From an uncultured Gammaproteobacteria bacterium (GTDB lineage: Bacteria; Pseudomonadota; Gammaproteobacteria; Pseudomonadales; Porticoccaceae), in NCBI GenBank assembly GCA_913058345.1, contig CAJXQR010000007.1:1-64000 (forward strand): a stretch of DNA of 64,000 bases, written 5' to 3'. Shown here piece by piece: positions 25,784 to 35,041 of the stretch (positions are counted from its first letter, which is position 1; each line of letters begins with the position of its first letter). Under the pieces are notes generated by a model. The model was not told the DNA's origin and did not search any database. It worked only from the letters and a program-made list of their open reading frames with translations. The position numbers and the translations under genes are program-made.

Positions 25784-26932
25784 ATGCAGAAATTCACTAA
25801 ACATATTCTTGCGGCAATAAGCGTCATCGCCCTGACACATCATTTGCCATTAGCTGCTGCAGACAGTGATGTAACCGAGCTGGGTCGCCAGCTGTTCTTC
25901 GACAACAACCTGTCATTTAATCGCAGCCAATCTTGTGCGACCTGTCATAACCCGGCAGCGGGTTTTGTCGATGATCGTGACAATGGTGTTGGTGCCGCTG
26001 TCTCTCTCGGCGATGATGGTCTCTCACTGGGAAGTCGCAGTGCACCTCCAGCCGCCTATGCCGCTTTAGCCCCCACTTTTCATTACGACACAAAAACCAA
26101 GCAATATATCGGTGGTCAGTTTTGGGATGGTCGTGCAAAAGATCTACAGGAACAAGCGGGTGGGCCACCATTAAACCCATTAGAAATGCGAATGCCGAAT
26201 ATAGAGAGTATAAAGAAGCGTATTCAAGAAAACTCTTCGTACATCAAAAGCTTCAAACATCTTTACGGCAACACTGTTTTCGACAGCAGCGATAAATTCT
26301 ATAGCGCCATGACCGATGCCATTGCCACGTTTGAAAGAAGTCGTTTTTTTTCACCTTTCGATTCAAAATACGATCGCTATTTGAAAGGGGAATATGAATT
26401 AAGTGCTCAAGAAGAATTGGGCATGGCACTGTTTTTTTCCAACAATAACACCAATTGCTCCACCTGCCATGCCTTACACCCCGAAGGGCACCCTCGTGAG
26501 ACCTTCACCAATTATCAGTTCCACAACATTGGCGTGCCGGTAAACAATTTTCTTCGAGAGGCTAATATCGCCAACCGCAATATTATTGACCGCGGATTAC
26601 TTGATAACCCTGCTGTCGATAGTGTCGAGCACGATGGCAAGTTTAAAGTCCCGACTCTACGCAACGTTGCTATTACAGCACCTTATATGCATAACGGTGT
26701 TTTTAAGGATCTCAAAACCGTAATGGAATTTTACGATAAATATAACAACCCGCAACGCGTTAATAATCCGGAAACGGGAAAACCCTGGAATGAACCGGAA
26801 GTGGAAACAACAATCAACCGCCAAGATTTGACAGCGAGAAAACTGAGCGACCAAAAAATAGACGCAATTATCGCCTTTCTTAATACGCTGACAGACAAGC
26901 GTTACGAGTACCTGCTTCAGACAAAAGAGTAA
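25784..26932 (+). CDS. Di-haem cytochrome c peroxidase / MauG family protein
   Basis: A 382-residue periplasmic protein with a signal peptide (ending LPLAAA) and two haem c sites: Cys51-Cys54-His55 (SCATCHNPAAGF) and Cys225-Cys228-His229 (NCSTCHALHPEG). RNVAITAPYMHNGVF near the C-terminus is typical of bacterial cytochrome c peroxidases and MauG-like enzymes. It would reduce hydrogen peroxide with electrons from c-type cytochromes, or carry out a MauG-like oxidation. It is the last gene of the iron-controlled run, 12 bases after the desaturase gene, and is convergent with the patatin gene. Confidence 0.92.
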   Translation: MQKFTKHILAAISVIALTHHLPLAAADSDVTELGRQLFFDNNLSFNRSQSCATCHNPAAGFVDDRDNGVGAAVSLGDDGLSLGSRSAPPAAYAALAPTFHYDTKTKQYIGGQFWDGRAKDLQEQAGGPPLNPLEMRMPNIESIKKRIQENSSYIKSFKHLYGNTVFDSSDKFYSAMTDAIATFERSRFFSPFDSKYDRYLKGEYELSAQEELGMALFFSNNNTNCSTCHALHPEGHPRETFTNYQFHNIGVPVNNFLREANIANRNIIDRGLLDNPAVDSVEHDGKFKVPTLRNVAITAPYMHNGVFKDLKTVMEFYDKYNNPQRVNNPETGKPWNEPEVETTINRQDLTARKLSDQKIDAIIAFLNTLTDKRYEYLLQTKE

Positions 26933-27013
26933 AGTTTTAGGCGATTACCAAGGAGCGAGCGTATTTAACATTGACAATAGCACTCGTCAAAGAACGAGCA
27001 AGGATCTGTCATC

Positions 27014-27862
27014 TCAACCTTTCTTACGTCGAGCGCCAAACACTTTCGCCGGTATCACTTCCATTGCGGTGTTATAACCTTGAGAAAAAAGTTCTTCTTT
27101 CTCACTATCGCTCAAATTAAATTCAATCGGTGATATCGCACCCGTATTAACGACAACAGTTTGATCCCAGAATTTATCATTAATGTACTCACGAGAAATC
27201 GTATTCATGAAAGTGCGGATAAGCAAAGTCAAATAGCCCTTTAAAGGGAACATGCCGCCAAGCGTCACGTTGTTTGATAATTCAACACTGCGCATACGGA
27301 AACAAATGACGGGCGTACCACATCCCGACCAATCCCTATGCAAGGCATCTTCAGCAAGAATACTGCCATCTACTAATAAATGCTTATCGTATTGGTTAAA
27401 AGTGAAGAGCAGGGGGATAGACATGGAATAGCGTACCGCTTTTGACACTTTAAGACCAGGCGTCAAGGTTTTATTGAAAATCACCGGGCGACCTGTCATA
27501 ACATCGGTGGCAACAATGTGCAGGTTGCGTGGCAGATCTTGAAAGCGGCAACCGTTGAGCTGTTCCTCTACCCATTGTTCAAAAACCGCTCCTGTACTCA
27601 ACCCCCCCGATTTTAGGAGTTGAAAAATGGAAAACCCTTTAAATATTGAGAAATTCGTTTGCAGCGCCAGTTGTTTAATATCAGATAGAGAGAATCCAGC
27701 GGCATAAAGAGCGCCGATAATACTGCCACCGGATACTCCCACTAGATGGTCGAACTTTACGTCCAGTGTTTCCAGGGCGTGAAGAATACCAATGTGAGCG
27801 GAAAGCCGAGTGCCACCCCCCGCAAATATCGGGACAAAATCATTATCTTGCTGCTGATTCAC
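27014..27862 (-). CDS. Patatin-like phospholipase
   Basis: A 282-residue patatin-family lipid acyl hydrolase. The oxyanion-hole glycines (FAGGGTRLSAHIGIL), the nucleophile elbow GVSGGS and the catalytic Asp in LVDGSIL are all intact, so it should be active as a phospholipase or acyl hydrolase. No signal peptide, so probably cytoplasmic or membrane-associated. I start at GTG (27862-27860), six bases after AAAGG and one base after the stop of the upstream glycosyltransferase; the upstream ATG at 27910 would overlap that gene by 47 bases. It ends the exosortase A locus and is translationally coupled to it. Confidence 0.85.
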   Translation of the reverse strand: MNQQQDNDFVPIFAGGGTRLSAHIGILHALETLDVKFDHLVGVSGGSIIGALYAAGFSLSDIKQLALQTNFSIFKGFSIFQLLKSGGLSTGAVFEQWVEEQLNGCRFQDLPRNLHIVATDVMTGRPVIFNKTLTPGLKVSKAVRYSMSIPLLFTFNQYDKHLLVDGSILAEDALHRDWSGCGTPVICFRMRSVELSNNVTLGGMFPLKGYLTLLIRTFMNTISREYINDKFWDQTVVVNTGAISPIEFNLSDSEKEELFSQGYNTAMEVIPAKVFGARRKKG

Positions 27863-27863
27863 C

Positions 27864-29093
27864 TCACGCCTTTCCTCCACGTTCGCATGAAGGATAGGTA
27901 ATCTCTTCAAACGCAGTCAATAAATGCTCGACTCGATGATCCCAGCTATTATTTCTCGCATAATCCATAATTTTATCTCGCTGCCAGTTCTTATTGAGCG
28001 CGGCAACAATTGCCTTCAGTAGAAGCTGAGGATAACCGAAAGGAACTATAGTACCTAGATCATCGTTACAAACTACTTCCGGGTTACCCCCCACGTCACT
28101 CGTCACAACAGGTAGACCACAGGCCATCGCTTCTAAAAAGACATTGGCCCAGCCTTCATTGGACGTTGGTAATACAAAAACATCCGCTGCAGAAAGCGGC
28201 CAACGTAACTCATCGGGAGCAATAGCACCGGTAAATAACACTCTATCACTAATACCAGATTTACACGCCTGGGCTTTCAGACGCTCATCCCAATCCCCTT
28301 CTGCACTCGCCCCGCCAACAACCAGATAGTACAACCGTGGGAATTCTTCCAGTAATGCAGGCATAAGCTCAATCACCCGATGGAAGCCTTTTCGCTCAAC
28401 CAGACCACCCACTGTCACCAGCACCTGTGCATCACGGGGCAAATCAAAGCGTGCTCTCGCCTCTGACTGGTCCTCTTGAACAAAACGCTCAGTGTCAACA
28501 CCATTACCCACGACTTGAATTTTCTCAGCTCTGGCACCTAGGCCAACGACATGACGTTTCAATGAGTCAGCGACAGAAAAGACTCTCGCCGCCTTATCCA
28601 AAGCCACCACTATTTTAGTGCGCTGAAGCGAGTTTTTAGAATGGGGCACTTCGGTACCACGCAAAGTAATCGTTACAGGAACCCTCAGCCATCGCCCCAG
28701 CAAAGTTGCCCCGTAGCCATCGGGCCAGGCAAAATGTGAATCGATCACAGTGAATTGAAAACGACGTTTCAAGCGCAACAGTAAAAAGAAGCTGCACAAC
28801 GCCATCGAGAATCCATCGAACCTCCGAAGCACACCCGGCACGGCAAGAAATCGCGGGTAGTAAACCATGATACCTTGCTGCTCCTCATATTTTTCTGGCT
28901 GAGGGCGATAACCGGGTTTAAAGTAACGAATCAAACCTTGCAAGGGAAACCAGGGTACAGGCGACACTACGATCAAAGGCAGGTGCTTAGCAACGCGAAA
29001 CATACGTTCACGAATAAACAAACCCGCCCCCGGCTGTACGTGACTAGGAAATAACGAGGTGAAGACCAGTAATTTCGTCACTTTCTCGGCCAC
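27864..29093 (-). CDS. Glycosyltransferase family 4
   Basis: A 409-residue GT-B-fold glycosyltransferase. N-terminal FTSLFPSHVQPGAGLFIRERM is typical of exopolysaccharide GT4 enzymes; the C-terminal nucleotide-sugar site shows EGWANVFLEAMACGLPVV with the E-x7-E motif. It would add a sugar from a nucleotide donor to the growing lipid-linked repeat unit on the cytoplasmic face. GTG start, two bases after the stop of the preceding glycosyltransferase gene (TAG at 29098-29096). Donor and acceptor cannot be inferred. Confidence 0.9.
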   Translation of the reverse strand: MAEKVTKLLVFTSLFPSHVQPGAGLFIRERMFRVAKHLPLIVVSPVPWFPLQGLIRYFKPGYRPQPEKYEEQQGIMVYYPRFLAVPGVLRRFDGFSMALCSFFLLLRLKRRFQFTVIDSHFAWPDGYGATLLGRWLRVPVTITLRGTEVPHSKNSLQRTKIVVALDKAARVFSVADSLKRHVVGLGARAEKIQVVGNGVDTERFVQEDQSEARARFDLPRDAQVLVTVGGLVERKGFHRVIELMPALLEEFPRLYYLVVGGASAEGDWDERLKAQACKSGISDRVLFTGAIAPDELRWPLSAADVFVLPTSNEGWANVFLEAMACGLPVVTSDVGGNPEVVCNDDLGTIVPFGYPQLLLKAIVAALNKNWQRDKIMDYARNNSWDHRVEHLLTAFEEITYPSCERGGKA

Positions 29094-29095
29094 GT

Positions 29096-30325
29096 CTAGG
29101 CACCCGATACTGAACCGGAAGCATCCGGTACCAACGCAGGATAAACCGATTGATAGTTGGCCACACTCACCTGCCAGTTACGCTCAGTTTCTACATATTC
29201 ACGCCCTGATTTTTTTAATGCAGGCCACTTCTTTTCAGCCGACAGTAGGCCTGTCACCGTGTGTGCCAAATCATTTGCATCGCCCGCCGTAAATAAATAG
29301 CCGTTCTCACGGTCACGAATTAATTCTTTGTGCCCTCCTACATCAGAGGCAACTACCAAACGACCTTGTGCCATGGCCTCTAGAGGTTTTAATGGCGTCA
29401 CCAGATCCGTCAGACGCATGGCAAGCCGGGGATACACAAAAACATCAACTTGATTATAGTAAGCCTGCACCTGATCATGAGGCACACGCCCTGTGAAAAT
29501 CACTTCATTTTTCAGACCTAATTCGGAGACCTTATTTTTAATGAGAGCTTCTTGGGGACCTCCGCCGACTAACAATAAGCGTATATCAGGCGAGCTCTTC
29601 AGCATAGCCGGCATGGCATCGAGCAATAATGGCAAACCTTCATAGGCGTAAAAAGAACCAATAAAACCCAGTACTTTTTTACCACTCAAATGTAACTTTT
29701 CTCTCAAGTTAGCATCGGCCTCAATTCCGAAAGTAAAGCGTTCAATGTCAACTGCATTGGGTATGACTGTCACTTTATCGGCGACAATGCCTCGGCTTAT
29801 AATATCGCTACGCAAGCCTTCGCAAATAGTTGTTACCGCGTCGGCGTGACGAAACACGTAGGTTTCAAGCGCTTTGGTCAAACGATAACGCAAGCCGTTC
29901 TCATTGCTGGTGCCATGATCTACAGCCGCATCTTCCCAAAAAGCACGACATTCGTAGACCACAGGAATTTTGTGTCGTCGCCCAGCTCTAACTGCCGCGA
30001 GTCCATTAAGCGCAGGTGAATGGGCATGAAGTACATCCGGGTTGACCTCTTTAATCACCTCGTCGATCCGCTTTTCAAGACTGCGCACAATAGCTAGCTG
30101 ATTAAAGAGGGGCAGCCGGAAGAAAAACCCGGTCTTAGGGCGGGTACGGAAAAACTCAAAACCGTCAATTTCTTCCACATCCTGAGTAGCACCTTGATGC
30201 TTTGCGGAGGTCAAATGATAAGTTTGCCAACCCATAGCCCGTTGCTGTTCAAGAATAGCCCGCGTGCGAAAAGTGTAGCCACTGTGCAATGGAATAGAGT
30301 GGTCAAGTATATGAAGAATTTTCAT
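29096..30325 (-). CDS. Exosortase A-associated glycosyltransferase family 4 (TIGR04063-like)
   Basis: A 409-residue GT4 enzyme. The N-terminus MKILHILDHSIPLHSGYTFRT is characteristic of the exosortase A-associated GT4 group, and the C-terminal donor site reads VTPLKPLEAMAQGRLVVASDVGGHKEL. In the reading direction it follows the amidotransferase gene by 20 bases. It presumably contributes one linkage of the repeat unit. Family recognition rests on memory of the N-terminal signature. Confidence 0.9.
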   Translation of the reverse strand: MKILHILDHSIPLHSGYTFRTRAILEQQRAMGWQTYHLTSAKHQGATQDVEEIDGFEFFRTRPKTGFFFRLPLFNQLAIVRSLEKRIDEVIKEVNPDVLHAHSPALNGLAAVRAGRRHKIPVVYECRAFWEDAAVDHGTSNENGLRYRLTKALETYVFRHADAVTTICEGLRSDIISRGIVADKVTVIPNAVDIERFTFGIEADANLREKLHLSGKKVLGFIGSFYAYEGLPLLLDAMPAMLKSSPDIRLLLVGGGPQEALIKNKVSELGLKNEVIFTGRVPHDQVQAYYNQVDVFVYPRLAMRLTDLVTPLKPLEAMAQGRLVVASDVGGHKELIRDRENGYLFTAGDANDLAHTVTGLLSAEKKWPALKKSGREYVETERNWQVSVANYQSVYPALVPDASGSVSGA

Positions 30326-30345
30326 TGGCTAAATAAGACTCGTGG

Positions 30346-32232
30346 CTATAATTTTTTTAGGCTTTCATTAAACATCAGCAGTGTCCACAAAGAAGCGCTG
30401 TTGTCACGCTGTCCCGACTGATGCTGATCAAACAATTTCTCAAGGTACTTGCTATCGAACATGCCTGTTGCAGACAGCCCGCCGTCAAATAAGCTCGTAT
30501 ATAACTTTTCTTTTAAGGGGCCTCGAAACCAGTGCGCTAAGGGCACGGCAAAACCCATCTTATCGCGATAAAGGATATTATTGCTCAGGTGAGGTTCGAG
30601 AGATGATTTAAAAATTGCTTTACCCTGCTGACCTTTTAACTTCATTGAGGAAGGTATTCCGGATACCCACTCCACAAATTTATGGTCGAGCAGGGGTACG
30701 CGCACCTCTAAAGAATGGGCCATACTGGCGCGATCGACCTTGGTTAAAATATCACCCGTTAGATAGGTTTTCATATCAATGTACTGAACGACAGACAAGG
30801 GATCGTCCGTCGGTGCTTTCGCGGCATAGTGGTGAAAGACTTCAGAGGCTTTATAACCTTGAAGCTCACGTTTAAACGAATCGCTGAAAAGCTGCTCTCT
30901 CTGCTCGTCGATGAGCGTCGAAAAATTATGGAAATAACCGTCAACCGGAGTACGCGCCATAGACTGAAATGTTGTTTTGGCACGGAATACGCGAGGAGCC
31001 CAACCGAGCTTTGGATACATTTTTCCCGCTAAACCAAAAAGTGGTTGACGTATCGCGTCTGGAACCAAGCCGCGCAATTTTTCTTCGTTCATATGCCAGC
31101 GATAGCGCCGGTAACCGGCAAAGTGTTCGTCACCTCCATCGCCCGACAGCGCAACAGTGACGCGCTGTTTCGCCAATTGACAAACTCTATAGGTTGGCAA
31201 TGCAGAGCTATCGGCAAAGGGTTCATCATAAAGCAGAGCCAATTGATCAATTAAATCAAAGTCATTGGGGTCGACAATATTGACGTGGTGTCGGGTATTA
31301 AATTGCTCAGCAACCTCCTGAGCATGAATCGACTCATCATAACCCTTTACATCAAAACCAATGGAACAAGTATTCACAGGTTCTTTCTGTAAACCGGCCA
31401 TCATTGCCACCACAGCGCTGGAATCAACACCTCCGGATAAAAAGGCACCGAGGGGTACTTCGGCAACCATGCGTATATCAACCGCTTCGCGCAGGCGCTG
31501 GATGAGCTCCTCTTCTAGCTCTTGTTCAGAACTGTAGGGCACGGGGGTAAAGGGAATATCCCAGTATTCATTGGGACGCAATTCGCTCTGCCCTTGCTTG
31601 ACGGTCAGGGTATGCCCGGGATTGAGTTTGTAAACACCTTGATAAATCGTCTTTGGCTCGGGGATATAACCCAACGCAAAATAATCCTCTACAGCCTGAG
31701 GGTTAAGTTTTGTTGGAAGATCAGGGTGGCACTTAAGAACTTTAAGTTCCGAACCGAAAATAAACTGCCCATCAGGCAACAGTGAATAAAAAAGGGGCTT
31801 AATCCCCATCCGGTCGCGAGCCAGAAACAGGCTGCGTTGCTGCTTATCCCATATTGCAAAGGCAAACATGCCTCTGAATTTATCGACACAGGCCTCTCCC
31901 CAGGCGCTCCAGCCGTGAACGATCACCTCGGTATCACAATGGCTTTTAAAGACATAGCCTTTGGCTTCGAGCTCTTTTCTCAAGCTCGGGAAATTGTAAA
32001 TCTCACCGTTAAATACCACACAAACACTTTTATCGTGGTTGTACATCGGCTGCTGACCGGAGGAAAGGTCAATAATTGATAAACGCCGATGAGCCAGGCC
32101 CAGGCCGGGTTCAAGATGTTGCCCACCTTCGTCGGGACCGCGATGGAATTGTGATTGATTCATACGACCCAGCAAGTCACGATCAATATCTCGCTGCCCT
32201 CGGGTATCTAATATTCCTGCAATGCCACACAT
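30346..32232 (-). CDS. Exosortase A-associated asparagine synthetase-like amidotransferase
   Basis: A 628-residue class II glutamine amidotransferase of the AsnB type. Cys2 (MCGIAGI) is the N-terminal nucleophile, with RGPD and FNGEIYNF of the glutaminase domain; the synthetase domain has the PP-loop SGGVDSSAVVA (about residue 262) and SGDGGDE. In exosortase A loci this family probably amidates a polysaccharide residue rather than making asparagine; the substrate is not established. All key residues are intact. It lies between two glycosyltransferase genes in the operon. Confidence 0.93.
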   Translation of the reverse strand: MCGIAGILDTRGQRDIDRDLLGRMNQSQFHRGPDEGGQHLEPGLGLAHRRLSIIDLSSGQQPMYNHDKSVCVVFNGEIYNFPSLRKELEAKGYVFKSHCDTEVIVHGWSAWGEACVDKFRGMFAFAIWDKQQRSLFLARDRMGIKPLFYSLLPDGQFIFGSELKVLKCHPDLPTKLNPQAVEDYFALGYIPEPKTIYQGVYKLNPGHTLTVKQGQSELRPNEYWDIPFTPVPYSSEQELEEELIQRLREAVDIRMVAEVPLGAFLSGGVDSSAVVAMMAGLQKEPVNTCSIGFDVKGYDESIHAQEVAEQFNTRHHVNIVDPNDFDLIDQLALLYDEPFADSSALPTYRVCQLAKQRVTVALSGDGGDEHFAGYRRYRWHMNEEKLRGLVPDAIRQPLFGLAGKMYPKLGWAPRVFRAKTTFQSMARTPVDGYFHNFSTLIDEQREQLFSDSFKRELQGYKASEVFHHYAAKAPTDDPLSVVQYIDMKTYLTGDILTKVDRASMAHSLEVRVPLLDHKFVEWVSGIPSSMKLKGQQGKAIFKSSLEPHLSNNILYRDKMGFAVPLAHWFRGPLKEKLYTSLFDGGLSATGMFDSKYLEKLFDQHQSGQRDNSASLWTLLMFNESLKKL

Positions 32233-32264
32233 TATTTAACGACGCGCTCCGGTTGCTAGATTAC

Positions 32265-33461
32265 TTAACTTTCATTGGCTGGAGGTTGGCTGGTTTTCAT
32301 TTCCACTCGCCCCAATAACTGATCGTACACGGCAAGATATTGCTCAACTGTGCGGCTCCAATCAAAATTTTGTCTGGCTTTATTGAGACTATTTTCACCG
32401 AAGGACTTCATTGTCTGAGGCTCTGTAAGAATGTGCTTCAAATGTTTAGCCAATGCAGCAGCATCACCAACAGGCACTAAACACCCGTTAATGCCCTCTT
32501 CGATTAACTCTGGGTTACCACCAATACGCGTTGCAACAAGCGGCAAACCCGTCGCCATAGCTTCAAGAAGAGTGTTCGAAATTCCTTCTCCCAAAGAGGG
32601 TAAAACGAAAACATCCATCATGCGCAGAAAATCGGGAATATCCTTTCGATCACCAGGCATCCAGATATATTCACACAAACCTAACTCGGTAATTCTATCG
32701 CATAAAGTCTGATACATCGGTCCATCGCCTACAATGATGAGACGTAGAGGCTTTTGTATTGAGCTGTCATTTACAAGCAGGGAAAAGGCTTCAATTAGAG
32801 TACGTTGGTCCTTAACTTCGGCGAGACGACCCACGGTACCTATAACCTGCATATTGTCCGCCTTAAAACCAACTGGGGCAGACACACTCACAGAACCCGG
32901 TGTAAAAACCTGCTGATCGACACCATTATAAATCTGTTTTATTTTTGCCGTTGGTACCTCCACAACCTGAGCAAGCCACTGTGCTAAATCCTGGCTAACG
33001 GCTATATAGCGATGCACTAAAGGGCGTAGCGCCTTACGCAGTACGTTGTATTTCTTATTGGAGCCATCGATGTCCTGAATATCCCGACCGTGCTCACCGT
33101 GAACACGTTTTACACCCGGTATTAAAGCGGCAATTACTTGCATTTCCAAGGCAGCCAAATTACGTGTATGGACAATAGCCGGACGCAATCTAATGAAAGT
33201 TCGCCACAATCGCCAATACAGAGCGAGGTCATGACCGGGGCGTTTATGTAGGGAAATAACCTCGATATTCGGCGCTGAAATACGACGTTCAAAACCTTCA
33301 GTGCCCGTAAGACAAATAATCACGTGACGATAGCGCTGGGGGCAGGCTCGGTTGATGATATTCACCAGGCCGTTTTCCAGACCACCGGTACCCAATGCGT
33401 AGATCACATGGGCAACGAGAGGTGGTGTCGTCTCGAGGGGCGGAGGATGTGTTTCACTCAA
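32265..33461 (-). CDS. Exosortase A-associated glycosyltransferase (TIGR03088-like)
   Basis: A 398-residue GT4 enzyme with VAHVIYALGTGGLENGLVN at the N-terminus, the signature of this exosortase-linked group, and SLGEGISNTLLEAMATGLPLVA at the donor site. The open frame extends upstream to 33602, but I place the start at TTG 33461-33459: GAAGG lies eight bases before it, it overlaps the exosortase stop by eight bases, and the longer version would overlap the exosortase gene by nearly 150 bases. TTG start plus overlap implies translational coupling. Confidence 0.88.
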   Translation of the reverse strand: MSETHPPPLETTPPLVAHVIYALGTGGLENGLVNIINRACPQRYRHVIICLTGTEGFERRISAPNIEVISLHKRPGHDLALYWRLWRTFIRLRPAIVHTRNLAALEMQVIAALIPGVKRVHGEHGRDIQDIDGSNKKYNVLRKALRPLVHRYIAVSQDLAQWLAQVVEVPTAKIKQIYNGVDQQVFTPGSVSVSAPVGFKADNMQVIGTVGRLAEVKDQRTLIEAFSLLVNDSSIQKPLRLIIVGDGPMYQTLCDRITELGLCEYIWMPGDRKDIPDFLRMMDVFVLPSLGEGISNTLLEAMATGLPLVATRIGGNPELIEEGINGCLVPVGDAAALAKHLKHILTEPQTMKSFGENSLNKARQNFDWSRTVEQYLAVYDQLLGRVEMKTSQPPANES

Positions 33462-35022
33462 GCGTTGAGCCTTCAAGGCCAACAACTCGGTCAAGCTGGG
33501 CTTCCAGACCCGGCAGTAGGGTGTTAATAAAGTCTTGCAGGGTCTCGAGAGGTAAATTGGCGTCATCAATAACCGGGGTGGTAACAGTGATATAAGCGCC
33601 ATCGCGCCGATCGAAAGAGAGCTTTGCCACCCCCTCTAACAACTTGCCGGTATAGGGGTTGGCGGTGTATTTGTCACCGAGACGATACCAGCGTAAAGCC
33701 AGTAAATTAGAGCCACTGCCTTTGATGTGTGCCTGATCCACTTCGATAGTATCACCCGCCAAATTCAAGGTCACCTTGGAACGACCGACGACCCACCAAT
33801 CGGGAGACTTTTGCACCACGAAGACATTTTGACTATTAATGAGTTCTTTATTTTGATTTTGCGTTAAATATTGGCCGGTATAAAGACTGACGACAACGCC
33901 ATCTCGATGATAAAACTGGTGGAATTCGTCATCAGCGCCTTTCACCACTGGGCGCCACTGCCAGCTCTGCCTCTTTTGCTTCACCCAATCATTAAGACCC
34001 TGTGGTGCTTCCAGAGGTGCAAAGGCTGTCAGGGCAGGCTGACGCTGTATCAAATGCGCTGTGGCGGGCCCAGCACACGCCAGCAACAAAACGACCACAG
34101 TAGTGAGATAAGTTTTTGCCTTTGACTCCAGGTTTGGGGTACCGCCTTGGGCAACTAGCGGTGCGCGCTCAGTCGAGCTATCGCGATCTCGCCAAATAGA
34201 ACCCACCGCAAAGAGTACAAACATCACAATGCCAAAAAACACCCACCCATAGATCAAATGATCAACACCAGTAGCCAGTTTCATACTACTAAGATGGCCT
34301 ATCATAACAATCATATATGCCCGCAAGCCATTGGCAATAATCGGTACGATAATAGACGCGGCAATAAATAGCCCTCGTTTAACTAAACCTTGGTAACTAA
34401 GATAGGCAAACAAACAGCCCAGTGTCACGGAGGCAATCAAATATCGAACGCCACTACAGCCCTCAACAACCGACCAATGGCCACTGGGCAGAGTAAAAAA
34501 CAAGCCTTCACGATAGACAGGAATCCCCGTCATCTTGAGTAAGCCAATGGTAAAATCAGCCGTAAACTCCATCATGACAGGAATAAGTCCTTCGCCAACC
34601 GGTACCGCTAAAAACAAAAAAGCCAGAGGAAAGGCTATCGCCCAAACCACCTGTGTACCCAAAATTGCCCAAAGCCCACTCACCAAAATACCAATAAGTG
34701 AAATTTGCTGCACGACGGTGGCAGCCATGACATTTCCCAAAAGCCATGTGGTCCCGAAGAACAACAAGGGCACCAAGGCCAGGTATTGGAATGCGGGGGA
34801 TAACCGCACCAGTGTCTGCCGTTTTTCCCAAACCAGCCAGATGACAATCGGTGCAATCAAAAATCCGTGGGTGAAGGTCTCAGAGCGCCACCATATAGCC
34901 ACCATTGACTCGACCGTGTCATAAAAAATGAGCAGGATGGCAAGACAATAAACTACCGCAATAAACAAATAGCGCTTATTGAATCCTTCTTCTCTACTGG
35001 TTAACTGTTGTGAATCATCCAT
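33454..35022 (-). CDS. xrtA: Exosortase A fused to an EpsI domain
   Basis: A 522-residue inner-membrane protein. The first about 300 residues are an exosortase with about eight membrane segments; the presumed catalytic triad is visible as Cys in VVEGCSGVRYL (about residue 180), Arg in IANGLRAYMIV (about 222) and His in GVDHLIYGW. The C-terminal 200 residues (from about 330) form a periplasmic EpsI-type domain. Exosortases cleave PEP-CTERM sorting signals and attach proteins to an extracellular polysaccharide or lipid. No PEP-CTERM substrate gene is in the window, so its targets must be elsewhere. It overlaps the downstream glycosyltransferase. Confidence 0.94.
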   Translation of the reverse strand: MDDSQQLTSREEGFNKRYLFIAVVYCLAILLIFYDTVESMVAIWWRSETFTHGFLIAPIVIWLVWEKRQTLVRLSPAFQYLALVPLLFFGTTWLLGNVMAATVVQQISLIGILVSGLWAILGTQVVWAIAFPLAFLFLAVPVGEGLIPVMMEFTADFTIGLLKMTGIPVYREGLFFTLPSGHWSVVEGCSGVRYLIASVTLGCLFAYLSYQGLVKRGLFIAASIIVPIIANGLRAYMIVMIGHLSSMKLATGVDHLIYGWVFFGIVMFVLFAVGSIWRDRDSSTERAPLVAQGGTPNLESKAKTYLTTVVVLLLACAGPATAHLIQRQPALTAFAPLEAPQGLNDWVKQKRQSWQWRPVVKGADDEFHQFYHRDGVVVSLYTGQYLTQNQNKELINSQNVFVVQKSPDWWVVGRSKVTLNLAGDTIEVDQAHIKGSGSNLLALRWYRLGDKYTANPYTGKLLEGVAKLSFDRRDGAYITVTTPVIDDANLPLETLQDFINTLLPGLEAQLDRVVGLEGSTLE

Positions 35023-35041
35023 AGCTGTTCTATCTCAGGCC

